Source: Micrasema longulum (lineage: Eukaryota; Arthropoda; Insecta; Trichoptera; Brachycentridae). Taken from it: a stretch of 64,000 bases of DNA. The DNA is taken from positions 22,945 through 86,944 of the forward strand of contig JAGVSM010002843.1 of NCBI GenBank assembly GCA_022494885.1, in the 5' to 3' direction. The notes below the pieces were generated by a model. It ran no database searches. It was not told the origin of the DNA and worked only from the letters and a program-made list of their open reading frames with translations. Shown one piece after another: positions 9,601 to 20,100 of this stretch; within the stretch, counting starts at the first letter, position 1; each line of letters opens with the position of its first letter. The position numbers and the translations under genes are program-made.

Positions 9601-12065
9601 CGCAGAGCTCCTTTCTTGATTTTGTCAATAATGCTTGTCTCAGCCTTACATAATGTACGGATCTCAACATTTGTGCATCTATCGTACATAGCTTTATCAC
9701 ACATTCGCCTGAGATATCGCATTTCGAAAGCATTCAGCCTACTTTCATCCCTGTTTTTCCAAGTCCATACTTCGCTCTCATACATCAGGGTCGGGACCAG
9801 GACTTCTTAATATTTAGACTATCCTAAAAATGCAAATATTTTTATATTCAATAAATTATTCCTTGAAAGTGAAGGCGTTAGAAATCTAACAAGTAAAGTT
9901 ATTATTATAAATCTATTAAATGTTTCCAATATTTATTATTTTTACAGAGTAATGATAGTACAATGTGATGAGAAAAAATATGTAATATCAAGATCAGTGC
10001 AGCCAATCAGTGGTCGCCGTGCCCTTAGTGGAGCTCATAGGTTGGATATATTAAGGACCTTCTACTTGCAAGCTGTACAGGTAAAAAAAACTTAATCCAA
10101 ATTATCTATTTAACGATGTATACTGTATTTTGAAAAAAAAGATTGTTGCATTTTTAAGCTGATTCTTTCTGACTTTCTTGCACATAACTCCCATTAATTA
10201 TTTCAGACATATTTGTAATAGTTGTGCCTAAAGAGCTGAAATATCCCCAACAAAATGCTATTTGATTTTATGAATGTTAGGTAAATGTGATTTAATATGT
10301 ACATTCAAAGTGATACAGCCAGGCATCAAAGCACAAAATGAGATATTCAATTACATTTATTTACAAACTCAATAAAATACCAATATGTTTCTTTTTTGGG
10401 TGATACCATGTGTGTTGGATTGTGAACACTCAGTTTACCCTGAAGATGGCTCCTGCAATGGTAGCCGAAACGTCGAAACAAATCCAACACACACGGTATC
10501 ACCCAAAAAAGAAACATCTTGATAAGTTGTCCGTGAACCCACCATCATCCTCGCAACTGAGCAAACAACTGTTTTTATTTGTTACGAACTGTTTTTTTTT
10601 TTCACACCTTTGTCAATATACAAAAAATATAGAAATCTGTTTGGGGAATCAAATAGATTAAAAAATATGCATGTTTGTTTCTTCACCATAAATAAATAAA
10701 ATATTGCAAATTGCAATACAACAATTTTAAAATACATACATAGATAAAAATAAAAAAAATTGAATTTGTCGTAGAAAAAAATTCCAATTTCTGCAGAAAA
10801 AAATAATTTTGATGGCAAGTTTGGTTTAAATATGACTACGTATGGAAAAATACACCAGTTTGACTTGGTAATAATAAAATATTTGATTAAAATTGATGGT
10901 CAAAATTGTACACAAAATTGCAATGGGAAACATACAAAACAATAACATAACGGCAACCAAAAATGCTGACAGTTATTACAATTGCTGTTAAGTAACAAAA
11001 AGGCTAACATACACAAATATAATACCAGACAACAACTACCACATTAGAGAATCAAAGGCAAATGCAGAACAGTAAAAAATACTATGCGCTACAATGACAA
11101 GTCAATGCACTACCTACCTGACTACTTGAAAAATTATATTGGAGACAGATTTAAAATCAACATTTAAAAAAACCCCATGATTACTATACTTACAACACGA
11201 GATATAACACGACACCTTATAATATGTTTATTCCTAACGGGTTTATAAAATTATAAATTAATAACATTTAAAAAATATAAAAAATCACAAATAAATTGAA
11301 ATACCCTATAATCAAATTATAAATCTTGTTTATTATTTGCCTAACTCACTAAGCTGCGCAATAAAGTGATTTTAATTCATTAATTTGTGAGAACAAATTC
11401 AATATATGTATTTGCCTTAACTATAGGCAGGATATAGTTTTTTTTAAATATAAACTTATTTTAGGATTTCTGTATTGTGAATGAAGATGTACCAACATCG
11501 GAAACACCAGATCTTGCAGTTGATGAAAGTGTGTCCAAGAATATGGAAGAAGATGGTAATATGATGGAGACATATTGGTGCTCTGAATATCACAAATGTC
11601 ACGCCTACAGACAAGACAATAATGTTTGTTGCGTCCTTTATGCTTCGGTTGTTCCAATGCCCACAATGAGGTAATTTTCATTCAGATTTCCATTATTCTT
11701 CTCTATTAGGCAATGCTTGGTTTGAATTGGGTAGTCTCGTTTTCTAATTTCAAAAAAAAAACTATTAAAAGCTATTACTATTAACTATATAGCAGACGTG
11801 TCGCCTTATGGTCTAGTGGTTAGAGCATTCGACTATCTTGCCCGAGGTCCTGGGTTCGATTCCTGGCGAGATTGACATGAAATATTTATTTCACTGTAAT
11901 ATTTCTTAGTCCCTAGACTGGAAATTTAATTTGAAGAAAACCTCAAAACCTGTAACAAAACGTGATTTACTATTTTATTATTAATTATAAAAAATATCTT
12001 ATTTCAGGATAATTACAAAAAATATCTTACAGGATATTTTGTCAGATAAGAACATTGTGTGGTGA
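3532..12065 (+). CDS. fy: Fuzzy, planar cell polarity / ciliogenesis effector (complete, 8 exons)
   Basis: Spliced CDS: 3532-3609, 5230-5351, 6298-6571, 7635-7892, 8976-9175, 9948-10080, 11465-11670, 12008-12065. All junctions are GT-AG with compatible phases and give 442 residues plus TGA (human FUZ 418). It aligns along its length with the FUZ family. The start is MTIHILALITSSGLPIFTRK. Then come LPFSSMASLNGVSLF, ITLIGIASGGLESDLNSLL, the hallmark VGLEELENPRNLERLKREL, DTPVYLCHRSPSV, IIICGPTPILSE and FPSGVLG. FUZ proteins contain longin-like folds and act with Inturned and WDPCP in the CPLANE complex, which restricts wing hairs to the distal cell edge in flies and supports ciliogenesis. Three AATAAA signals (12217, 12223, 12244) follow the stop. 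Introns are loaded with transposon debris but the exons look intact. Identification is by remembered family sequence; splice sites are inferred. Confidence 0.93.
4075..4475 (-). mobile_element. Non-LTR retrotransposon 3' end (reverse transcriptase C-terminal remnant)
   Basis: The minus-strand translation across 4405-4154 gives an NPYNTSHTNN region and FEYYSIKIHNLLPLSIKTIS, the R..YYS...YNLLP signature of retroelement C-termini. A related copy lies at 50.66-50.99 kb. It is degenerate, with an intact frame of only about 80-100 codons. It lies in fuzzy intron 1. Confidence 0.55.
4674..4911. mobile_element. Foldback MITE family 1, best full-length copy
   Basis: About 238 bp. The terminal inverted repeats are about 75 bp, running from ACAACAGAGAT through GGGAATATGGAAGTCTAGGC to the mirrored sequence ending ATCTGTGTTGTAA. 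A short unique centre contains CACACTGTGTAACATTCACC. No coding capacity. Related copies occur at 5.58, 18.91, 21.17, 21.73, 29.13 and 32.64 kb. The superfamily cannot be assigned with confidence because target duplications are unclear. Located in fuzzy intron 1. Confidence 0.8.
4915..4995 (+). repeat. MITE-associated repeat block (TTTGTCTACAAACATT)
   Basis: GACTCCCTTAGGGGTGAAAACC and CTTTTGTCTACAAACATTCGG lie directly right of the foldback. The same block flanks the foldback at 21.73 kb and occurs without it at about 7003-7045. Confidence 0.5.
5230..5351 (+). CDS. fy: fuzzy exon 2
   Basis: Preceded by a T-rich tract and TTTAG. Encodes about residues 27-67, with the conserved SLNGVSLF and IIVWKEF strands. 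Ends in phase 2 before GTATTT. Confidence 0.9.
5576..5640 (-). repeat. Partial copy of foldback MITE family 1 (one arm)
   Basis: Contains ACCAGCCAATTACA..CATAAGCTCTGTAAATGCCTAG..ACTTCCAT, the right arm of the family. The other arm is missing. Confidence 0.55.
5731..6113 (+). mobile_element. Composite tRNA-related SINE copy
   Basis: Head GTGTCCAGGCAGATGAAGAA..TACAGTTATGTGTATGAAATAG, then a tRNA-like middle (GTATAGTGGTCCACGCATTTGCC, GTCCTGAGTTTAATTCCTG). The tail is ACACTGCATTTGATTTACCA to GGGGGATGATGATGAG. It matches copies at 8.52, 38.95 and 43.72 kb. Noncoding; in fuzzy intron 2. Confidence 0.65.
6298..6571 (+). CDS. fy: fuzzy exon 3
   Basis: Follows TTTTTTAAG and runs to GTATAA. Encodes about residues 67-158 with the most diagnostic block (VGLEELENPRNLERL), which ends the first longin-like domain. 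Phase returns to 0. Confidence 0.92.
6931..6992. repeat. Perfect 26-bp hairpin in fuzzy intron 3
   Basis: Left arm 6931-6956 (ACGTTTGTACATGCATATAT..) and right arm 6967-6992 are exact reverse complements separated by a 10-base loop. A C9 run follows, and then the block related to 4.92 kb. Confidence 0.8.
7060..7200 (+). repeat. Interspersed repeat, family shared with 26.47-26.63 kb
   Basis: AAGATCCTGATGTCACTGCGACCTGTG and CACCCTCCAAGCCCAGGCT reappear in reverse orientation at about 26465-26630 with roughly 80% similarity by eye. No coding frame. In fuzzy intron 3. Confidence 0.5.
7635..7892 (+). CDS. fy: fuzzy exon 4
   Basis: Acceptor TTCTTTTAG, donor GTAAGT. Encodes 86 residues (159-244) including GCLCVWGRYACGTSGW and TPVYLCHRSPSV. 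These match the central FUZ region where vertebrate proteins read PVYLPHGSPTV. Ends at phase 0. Confidence 0.9.
8030..8466 (-). mobile_element. RTE-like non-LTR retrotransposon C-terminal fragment (heavily decayed)
   Basis: Nucleotide similarity to the better copy at 9.33-9.81 kb runs throughout, from the terminal AACAAACCATTACGCCGT through the segments matching WFGHVERM and the preceding FEMRYLRRM part. The frame is broken. In fuzzy intron 4. Confidence 0.6.
8516..8860 (+). mobile_element. Composite tRNA-related SINE copy
   Basis: Head TGTGTCTGGCAAAATGGAGA..TACAGTTCTGTGTATGAA; B-box-like GTCCTGAGTTTAACTCCTGG; tail ATACGCTGCGATTGGAGTACCAA. Same family as 5.73 and 43.72 kb. In fuzzy intron 4. 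Confidence 0.6.
8976..9175 (+). CDS. fy: fuzzy exon 5
   Basis: Acceptor TGTGTTTTAG, donor GTAAGA. Encodes about residues 245-311 with VIIICGPTPILSEVD and the FPPSIQFPSGVLG strand. Ends in phase 2. Confidence 0.9.
9332..9807 (-). mobile_element. RTE-like non-LTR retrotransposon, reverse transcriptase C-terminal end
   Basis: A minus-strand open frame (9785-9363) encodes [40 protein letters not shown] and [12 protein letters not shown], the conserved tail after the RT domain in RTE-like/jockey-like insect retrotransposons. After the stop, the 3' end reads AAACGGCGAGATGGTTTGTT then a GTT-rich tail. The element is 5'-truncated, as is usual for target-primed insertion. Related 3' ends lie at 8.03, 25.42 and 44.19 kb. 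In fuzzy intron 5. Confidence 0.8.
9948..10080 (+). CDS. fy: fuzzy exon 6
   Basis: Acceptor TTATTTTTACAG, donor GTAAAA. Encodes about residues 311-355, ending with LDILRTFYLQAVQ, the counterpart of RLLRNFYTLV in vertebrate FUZ. Ends at phase 0. Confidence 0.9.
10386..10516 (+). mobile_element. Foldback element with hammerhead-ribozyme-like core
   Basis: Two 36-base arms (10386-10421 and 10481-10516) are inverted repeats with one mismatch. Between them lies CCTGAAGATGGCT..AGCCGAAACGTC. This fits the hammerhead core C-U-G-A-N-G-A, a helix II of GGCU/AGCC, then GAAAC and a GUC cleavage triplet, with the arms acting as an extended helix I. Helix III would be very short, as in hammerheads reported from Penelope-like elements and retrozymes. 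One extra U precedes helix II. Family knowledge is from memory and activity is untested. In fuzzy intron 6. Confidence 0.55.
11465..11670 (+). CDS. fy: fuzzy exon 7
   Basis: Acceptor TTATTTTAG, donor GTAATT. Encodes about residues 356-424. An acidic loop (PTSETPDLAVDESVSKNMEED) is followed by a conserved C-terminal strand (CCVLYASVVPMPTMR). Ends in phase 2. Confidence 0.9.
11794..11935 (+). mobile_element. tRNA-derived SINE head
   Basis: Pol III A-box-like TGGTCTAGTGGTTAGAGC and B-box GGGTTCGATTCCTGG at tRNA-like spacing. The acceptor strands do not pair, so it is not a tRNA gene. The downstream CTGTAATATTTCTTAGTCCC matches the inner part of the composite SINE. In fuzzy intron 7. Confidence 0.6.
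12008..12065 (+). CDS. fy: fuzzy exon 8 (terminal)
   Basis: Acceptor TTATTTCAG. Encodes the last 19 residues (RIITKNILQDILSDKNIVW) and TGA at 12063-12065, matching the closing amphipathic helix of FUZ. A second AG (CTTACAG, about 12031) lies inside the exon and is less compatible with the frame. Confidence 0.85.
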
Positions 12066-12216
12066 AGTGACATTGCAGAATTAGGTTAAAGTTCCAGAAG
12101 AGATTAATTCTTTCTTCCCTTCTTCGTGGAGAAAGGTTAAAGGTTGTGCTGGATTGTGATAAAAATTAATACATTCACAGAGATTATAATATATTGTTAG
12201 TTAGGTACCTATGCAT

Positions 12217-12249
12217 AATAAAAATAAATGTAAATAACTTATTAATAAA
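12217..12249 (+). terminator. fuzzy polyadenylation signals
   Basis: Three AATAAA hexamers (12217, 12223 and 12244) lie 150-180 bases after the fuzzy stop codon. Confidence 0.6.
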
Positions 12250-12401
12250 GTTACACCATGTAAAATAAATACATATGTGTAAAAAAAAAAAAATACTAAA
12301 CTTTTGCTGAGAGTAACAACTATTTTATGATTAATTTCCTCAAAATTTCACATTTTAATGTTTTGCAAGTCAAAATAGTAAATGCGAAATAAAATAAAGA
12401 A

Positions 12402-12722
12402 GGGTGTCCCACACTCGCCTGATCGATGTCAATTGATCGACGTACAGATCGATAAAATAATTGATTGAAAATTAATCAACCATCGATCGACAACTGATCG
12501 ACCGTTGCTGGCGGGCCACTACCTAAGTCAGTTGGTTGAGAGGGATGAGGGGGGCGACAGGGCCCTGCGAGAGCTGTTTGTTATCAATTGATGACACATT
12601 GATAAAAATCAAGTAATCGGGCAGATCGATTTGGTGTAGTAAGAACTGTCGATTTATGTCAGATGATCTCATTTTTCTATCAATCGACATTGGTCGGGTG
12701 GGTGTGGTAACACCTTTAATTA
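12402..12722. mobile_element. TIR element rich in GATCGAT motifs (family shared with 35.78 kb)
   Basis: About 320 bp with inverted ends (AAGGGTGTCCCACACTCGCC and GGGTGTGGTAACACCTTT) extending inward through TGATCGATGTCAATTGATCGA-like sequence. The body has many ATCGAT/TGATCGA repeats. No coding frame of note. A diverged copy lies at 35776-36075. Confidence 0.6.
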
Positions 12723-13858
12723 AGAAGTAAGATATTATGGACAAGTTTTTGAAAATAAAATAATATTAGCAGATAAATAGTTTTATTGCGAAACACATAC
12801 ATGATAATATTTTTGCAGACAACAACTTACAGTACAAACATAATCATTATTAAGTAATGTCTGGAACTACACAGAACCTGCTGGAGTTACACCAGTCTAA
12901 TTACATGTACATACATTTAATATATATTTTATTGTCTTAATAATATTGTCAACATTTTATAATATTTGAAATGATTTCTATAGTATTCTCAAACAAATAA
13001 ATATTAGTCTTTAAAAAGGAGGCATACCTACATATTTATTTAAATATTAGGAAATTATTATGCACACATGACTCTTTGGTTTATATAATGAAAAAACAGC
13101 AAGATAAAATAAAATGCAATATTTTGATAATTTTACACAAATATTCAAGATTTCATCAGGAAAATTTTACTTGAATTAATTTGTCGTCCTTCATAATCAT
13201 GACTGTAATATAATACGATTTGAAAATCTTATTTTATATTAAATACCAAATTATATATGTCAATGAATGGAATTTCATTGTAATGATTAGAGTAATACGC
13301 ATAATTGATTGATGGCTGTATAAAATGATAACCGATCGATCTATTTATAAATAGCTCTGGACAAAATAATTCATATGACGCATTCAGATTTTTCTCCTGT
13401 ACGGAGTTGTGTTCTTTTTAAGAATTTCAAAATTTTCTGATATTTCTTTTTAGGATCATCCAGGATAGACTTACCCTAATTTATTTTCACTATACGCAGT
13501 TATAATCAATAAAGAAATGTTTTGGTAAATTATCATTATTAATTATGCGCATAATTTTTATTAACTAATGTTTCCTAACAATTACCAATACACATAAAAT
13601 TTAAAAAAATTGTCTATGAAAATAATTTATTATCATAACTGGTTATGCTAATTACTGATGATAATATCTAAAAATAAGAAATTATTCAGTAAAACATGCA
13701 AATGCTTTTATTTTTTTAGCCCTAGACTCACGAATTACAGGACATTATCAGCTCAATGAGGAAGTTTAATGCTACGGGAAATTGGGTATAAAAAAAGTTT
13801 TCTTTGTAATCTTAAAGTTACAAAATTTAAAAAAATCATAGCAATGATAATAGAATAC

Positions 13859-13897
<39 letters not shown>

Positions 13898-16660
13898 CCA
13901 CTGAACTTCCTCATTATATTTTCAAGAAATACAATGATTTTTAATCTAATCAATCAATAATTATTATTGTTCAATACAGAAGTACTTGGTTTATTTTATT
14001 TGGTTTCTTTTAATTGTTTTTAGAATGTTTGGTACCTTATATGCCTAGTAAAAAGGCCTACATATTGACAACACACACATGTAAATGGAATACTGATGTA
14101 TGTAAGAGGAAGTAAAGATTAAAACTAAATAAGATCAATCAATGGAAACACTTCCGACAGATTATCACAGTTTAAGTGACCAATACTTGGATAAAGGAAT
14201 GAGAAAATTGGAATAACAGTGTCGAATAGGTGTAATTTGTTTTAATATTTAAAGTTACACTCACATAATGTATTATTTACATCAAATGTAGCAAAAATAT
14301 ATCAATTCTGTGAGTCCATACTAAAATAGAAGAATATTTACTGTCAATTTTTTTTTTTAAATTGATTACATAATAAAATATGCTTTACTAAAATGCAATA
14401 GAGGATGCATAAAGCATTTTGTAGTCACATTGAGTTAATTTTAAATTTACAACAGTTAAACATACATTGATAAACATTACACAATCCTGGGCTCAAACTA
14501 ACTTAACTATCATAACCTCAAAATCAGCGTTTTTGAGTTAACCACTAAAAACAAATCTCTGTATCCTCCATGAATGCTTCAAATAATTGTAATGTGTTCA
14601 AATCATATTATGATGACTTTAATGCACAACTTGTCTATTTGATAACATTGAGCCCGCGATATGATTAAATCAATTGTCAAAATGCCGATAGAGTTGACCC
14701 GCAACTTATTTTATATTTTTTTTTGTTTAAATTGTAACAAAATACACACAACGAAAAAATCTACTAAGCCCTCATTATTAATTTAAAATGTTCATAAAAA
14801 TGGAGTTAATTTCAGGAACTGTTTAACATAAACATATTTTTTATATGCAAAAAATTACTATTGTAAAAAATAATAAACAAAATCAGTTTTGGCTTACCTA
14901 TGTAATTTGTCATAGTGGCTTACCTTACAGCACTCAAATATGTATTAATAATACATTTTAAACATATCTGTTTTGTTTAATCTTGAATTCAACAAAAAGT
15001 AGCATTTAAGTATTTCATAAATACTTATTTTTTTTCTAACAGATTTAACTTTGGTGGTGTTTTTCTATTAAAGTAATGGTATCTTTTAATATATTATTTA
15101 AATGATCTTTGGAGACTACGATAAAAAAATCAAAAATGTTTGCTCTATTTTATAGTTAGTACAATAATAATTTACATATTTTTGGTGCAAAGTTGTGCAA
15201 ATTTTATTACAATGTATTAATATATAATAAAATATGATTAGATAATAATATGACTTAAAATGAGAGCTAATATGTAATGTGTTAATAAATATTAAGTCAA
15301 TTCTAAGAAAATTATGCCAATCAATACGTTTTTAACCTATTGATTGGCTAAATAAAAACATGTTTGTACATTGAACATCACCATAAATAGTACAGAAAGT
15401 TTCATGGTCAGAGCTATATATTATAGAGTTCATACATTAATTATGTACAGAATGTATTTTTTTAAAGTGTGGCAATTTTTAAAATCAATCAAGTGTGTAT
15501 ATTTTCAAGAGAGCAACTTGTCAATTTAAAAAATGTTGTTATTAGGCCAATATTTACAAACAATTTTAAGAATAAACTGAATTGACCAGATTTATACTAA
15601 TTTTTATATAGATTTTATAAACTTAATCATAAAACTTAATTTTGTAGTTTTTTTTACAACTTTTGATCTTACATGTTACGAGCTAGAGTTTTTTTCCAAA
15701 CTCCGATCTCAAAATAAGCTATGGCAATGGGTACTACTATAATACTACTTAACATCACAAAGTAAATTATGTTCAAATAATAAATAAATAAATATCACGG
15801 AATCACATAAATATATTGTGTTGGTAAATATATCTACAATTTTAATATGGTCAAATTTTATTAAAGTAATAAAGATAAATGCATAATTATCATACCATAA
15901 AATATCTTAACTAAAAAAATCTTTGTAAATTCTGTCAAACAGATGAAACATAATATGTTTTTGTTTTTAAATAAATAAAATAGCACATAAAAAAAATAAA
16001 ACTAAACATTTCAATTAAGTAATTTTTCAATTATGTTTTTGTCTCTCACATTTGGCATTAGTTACATTGGGTAGAATTTTAACATCATTTTGTTACCTAC
16101 TACATTCTCGTGAAAATAAAGCACAAACTTTGACATAAAAATATAATTGATTGCCTTATTTTATGAAAATTATTGTCAAATTGCACACAAGGGTTCTTTT
16201 CCTTTTAAAACTAAAAATATATAGGTATATTTGTGATATTTAGGTAAAGAGGTATCTACATACATATAATAAAAATTGAGAAAATGAGTTAAGTGAGGTG
16301 AAGAGGTACAAGTGGGAAAAATGTATTTATTCAAATAATAAAATTGGTTCAGGTCCTATAATTCTAAAGTACCTACTATTAAGTAAACAAGTACATGTAA
16401 CTTGTATCAAAATTGCCTTCAACAACATATGGAAACAGCAAATATGAGAAGAAACTTAATATGACTTGTATCTCTTCAACTAATTTATTCTAAAGTCTTA
16501 ACTTTAGATTCCTTAGAATTAAATCAATAAGAAACTTGGAAAAGTGGCTCCTCTGCACAATCAGCTAATAGTGACTATATATCTTTTTACCTAAATGCCA
16601 CAGATAATTTTTTAACAAAATTTGTCCTACTAGCTCATTGTATTGTGATTACTATTTTTG
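12723..16660. other. Gene-free AT-rich gap between convergent fuzzy and the transporter
   Basis: About 3.9 kb of very AT-rich DNA. Apart from a (TA)n tract at 13862-13892, no coding frame, splice-linked exon, RNA gene or recognisable repeat can be supported. It probably includes transcript ends of both flanking genes. Confidence 0.6.
13862..13892. repeat. (TA)n microsatellite
   Basis: An uninterrupted AT dinucleotide tract of about 30 bases. Confidence 0.9.
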
Positions 16661-16667
16661 TTCATTC

Positions 16668-16673
16668 TTTATT
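16668..16673 (-). terminator. Candidate polyadenylation signal of the SLC36-like gene
   Basis: TTTATT on the plus strand (AATAAA on the coding strand), about 230 bases beyond the stop codon. Confidence 0.4.
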
Positions 16674-16756
16674 TTTCCACGTATAAACTATAGATTTTTA
16701 CAATATTACATGGCTTAGAGTCTTGGCTAGTGTAAATTACAAGAAACATAAAAAAT

Positions 16757-16888
16757 ATGAATCCAATCAGTGCATAATGGTAGTTAGTAAGCATAAAAAC
16801 AAAAATATATTTGTACGATTGAATGAATCCAATCAGTGCATAATGGTAGTTAGTAAGCATAAAAACAAAAATATATTTGTACGATTAA
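16757..16888 (-). repeat. 66-bp tandem duplication in the transporter 3'UTR
   Basis: Two consecutive copies of a 66-base unit (GAATCCAATCAGTGCATAAT ... TATATTTGTACGATT) are nearly identical. They lie just after the stop codon, so they should be in the mature 3'UTR. Confidence 0.85.
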
Positions 16889-16903
16889 TGTAAGCAACAT
16901 TTT

Positions 16904-17145
16904 TTATACTTCTGGGTACAAAATGTTGGCAAGACTAGCGTAAGTACCAAAACCGAATCCTGCTAGACCAAAAATGACAATAGCAATATCCTTCCATAGA
17001 ACCCAGTCATACTTCCCGAGTCGGTCCGGCCAGAACGTAATGATTTCGATGATCGGCGGGAATATGAGGGCGAGAGCTGAACTGCTGACAGCTCCCACTA
17101 GAGAGATCACAGCTCCGAGATTGGGAATCATAGCGGCCAAAACAA
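16904..17145 (-). CDS. SLC36-like exon 6 (terminal)
   Basis: Acceptor TATGTTTTTAG. Encodes the last 80 residues, with [20 protein letters not shown] and the final span ([16 protein letters not shown]), then TAA at 16906-16904. Confidence 0.93.
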
Positions 17146-20100
17146 CTAAAAACATAAATTGTCTTTTTATATTCTAATATATTTGATGCGAGACTTCTTC
17201 TTTTCTAGTTTTACACATTCCACAAATTAAATGTTATATAAATTATTATTTCATAATATGTCAATTTCTCCTTTGATACAGGCTTGCCTAGTGAGACAAA
17301 TAGAAACAAGGGAAATTTAATTAATTAAAAATAAATATTGTGAGCGCTAAATATTGATAAACCTTTGCATACATAAATATAAATAGATATATAATTGAGA
17401 ATATTATGTATTTTAAATGTGAAAGGAGCTAAAATTGCATGCTAAGATTGATGCGTGTGCAAACAATTAAATTAAATAAAAAAACTTACATGTAAATAAT
17501 ACCAGTGATATTCTCAAAACATTTTCTCCTAATTTCTGAGATTTTTCAGATTCAAACCTTGGTTTTAAGAGAGGCCACATTATATTCATGGGAACATAAA
17601 ACTGCAAACAATATGACATGAAGATTGCCACAGCCATTATTGCACGAACACTTTGAGCCATACTGAAATACAATACATTATTTTACTACTCATTTTCAAA
17701 CATAAAGTGGGTAAATTAGTTAGTATTAATTTATCATAAAAATTTCTTGAATCTTATAGGCATGTGCAAAGTTATCTTTTTTATGCTACATAATTATGTA
17801 CTCGGTACACTTATTGTATTTTGTTTGAAAGCAGAAAAAAAAGATTTTTTATCTGTTTTATATAATAATTCAAATAACTTGATTTATTATAATTAAAATG
17901 AATACTACAATGTTTAACTATTCGAATATACACACATACTATCTTCTTTATTTCTTCTAACAGTTTCACTATAGTAATATAATAAGGCACTAGATACCTA
18001 CATTCAAAGTAAGTGTACCATTTAAAGTTTATTTAACTATTTTTTTGGAATTATATAATATATATTCGTCATAAGAACATAATGTAGTGGAGTTTTCACA
18101 GAGAAACCACCCACTGATTTACGATTCCATAAATATCAAGGTATTAACTTTATTTTAAAGTTGTTTGATCAATAATATGTAGTTTAAATTTGAAAAGGTA
18201 TTATGTTTTTAAAAATGTCACTAGCTTTTGATTTTTAACTACATAATATTCTAATGGTCAAACAACCGAACCTAAATAGTTATTGTATGACAGGACTTAT
18301 ATTTTGTCGAAGAAAATTATTTGACTTACAAATCTCCAGGAGGTAAGTTGAGTGTGATGCTTCCTTTCACAGCATTTCCATATTTCAAGTAACCGAAAAA
18401 TCCAACAGCTGTATAAAGGCAAGCAACAATAACCATTCCTGTATTTAGGACGCCATTCCAACCACCAAAGTCTTGCGGAGTCTTCATGTTATTTTCCAAC
18501 GGTAGGACCTGAAAATTGTTATATTTATAGTACATGCTGAATAATTATTTATTTTATTGAATGCTGAAATTTTTGACAAAACAGGTTAATTCCAAGTATT
18601 GAGATGGTTTTAATATAAAAAAATAATGCTTCGTAATAAAATCAATTTTTTTTGAAGAGTTTTTTAACTAACAATCAAACAAATTATAGCGATTTTAAAT
18701 ATTTTTCTTTTATTTTAAGATTTCTATATTCGTTTTGAGAAAACATTTCCACGCAAAATCACCAAAATATCGCATGAAAAGAGCACAAATACAAAAGCTA
18801 ATTGCAAGTTCAAATATGCAGTAAATAGATATATTTTCAAATAAACATTTGGAAGAACAACATATTGAAAATTAAAAAAAAACATTGATATTGTATTAAT
18901 CTTTTATTAACATATTACAACAGAGATAAAGAACATTTTAGAGAAGGTAATGTAGAAGTCTAGGCATCTACAAGGCTTATGACCTGTCATTGGCTGGTTT
19001 AAGTGGCCACTTTACACACTGTGTAACATTCACCATTCTGTTCATATTTGAACATCTATATTCCTTAAATTTTTCATCTGTTAATGTTTGTGAAGCAAAA
19101 CAGCGGAAACCTTTATTTATGCGGGTGAGATTCATCTAGTTGAATTATTTATTTTATTTTATTAACATAAACGGCAAATCTGCATTTTACAAAAAATTAC
19201 AATACATATTAACATATTTGGCTTAATTTTTTTATTTTTAAAAACATAAATTTCCTTTTACTTAAGATTTATAAAAAAAATAAACCTAAAAAATATACAA
19301 GATTTATAAAAAAAATTATTTAAAAAAATTAACCTAAAAACATATTCAGTAGAAAGTATAAACAATTTAAGAATAAATGTAAAAAAACAAATTAAATAAT
19401 AAAATATTTTAAAGTAATCGTAAGTACTGTTTCATACAGCTGGGCAAAGTGAACAAAAAATTGTATATATTATGAAATGTATAAATAAATAAATATAATT
19501 ACCATTCACCGTCTTTGAAAAAGTTCAAAAGGTTTGTTCTATAGGAACAATACCCTACACTAAATATATCAGATACGTGGGAAAAACTACTGCCGAGTTC
19601 ATGAAGTCTGTTCAATACGGCATTACAAGTATACACTGTCCGTGAATTGTTGCTACAAAACAGTGGCACCTGTCTAGTTAATCTATTTCATCTACATTAA
19701 TTAATTTAATCTTTTAGACAAGCCTTAAAAAAAATATATAGATACTACATATAAATTACTTACCACGCCGATTCCTTCAAATGCATACATTGCAGTACCA
19801 AAGTAAAGAGGCAGTTGGCTCCAGGACGAGAATGCTTTAACACTGCTCATTTTTGGCAAATCTTGCAGCATATAGTAGAATGTGATGGCAAGTCCCCAGA
19901 CCGTCAATATGGCCGCTACCAGAGATACGGGAGTCAGATACTTTAGGTTTTTCACGAGATTAAGTAAGATCATGGGAATTAATATCACAAATAGGTACCA
20001 ATGCACACCGAGATCATATGACAGGTAGTGCGATGCCACGTCTTGTATATTGGCCGCCACGAATAGGAAATATACACAACAAAAACCAAGTTGTGTCACG

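Noticed and set aside
11421..11681. Minus-strand 86-codon frame
   Set aside because: Antisense shadow of fuzzy exon 7.
11794..11875. tRNA gene candidate
   Set aside because: A and B boxes are present but the acceptor stem does not pair and the sequence continues as SINE.
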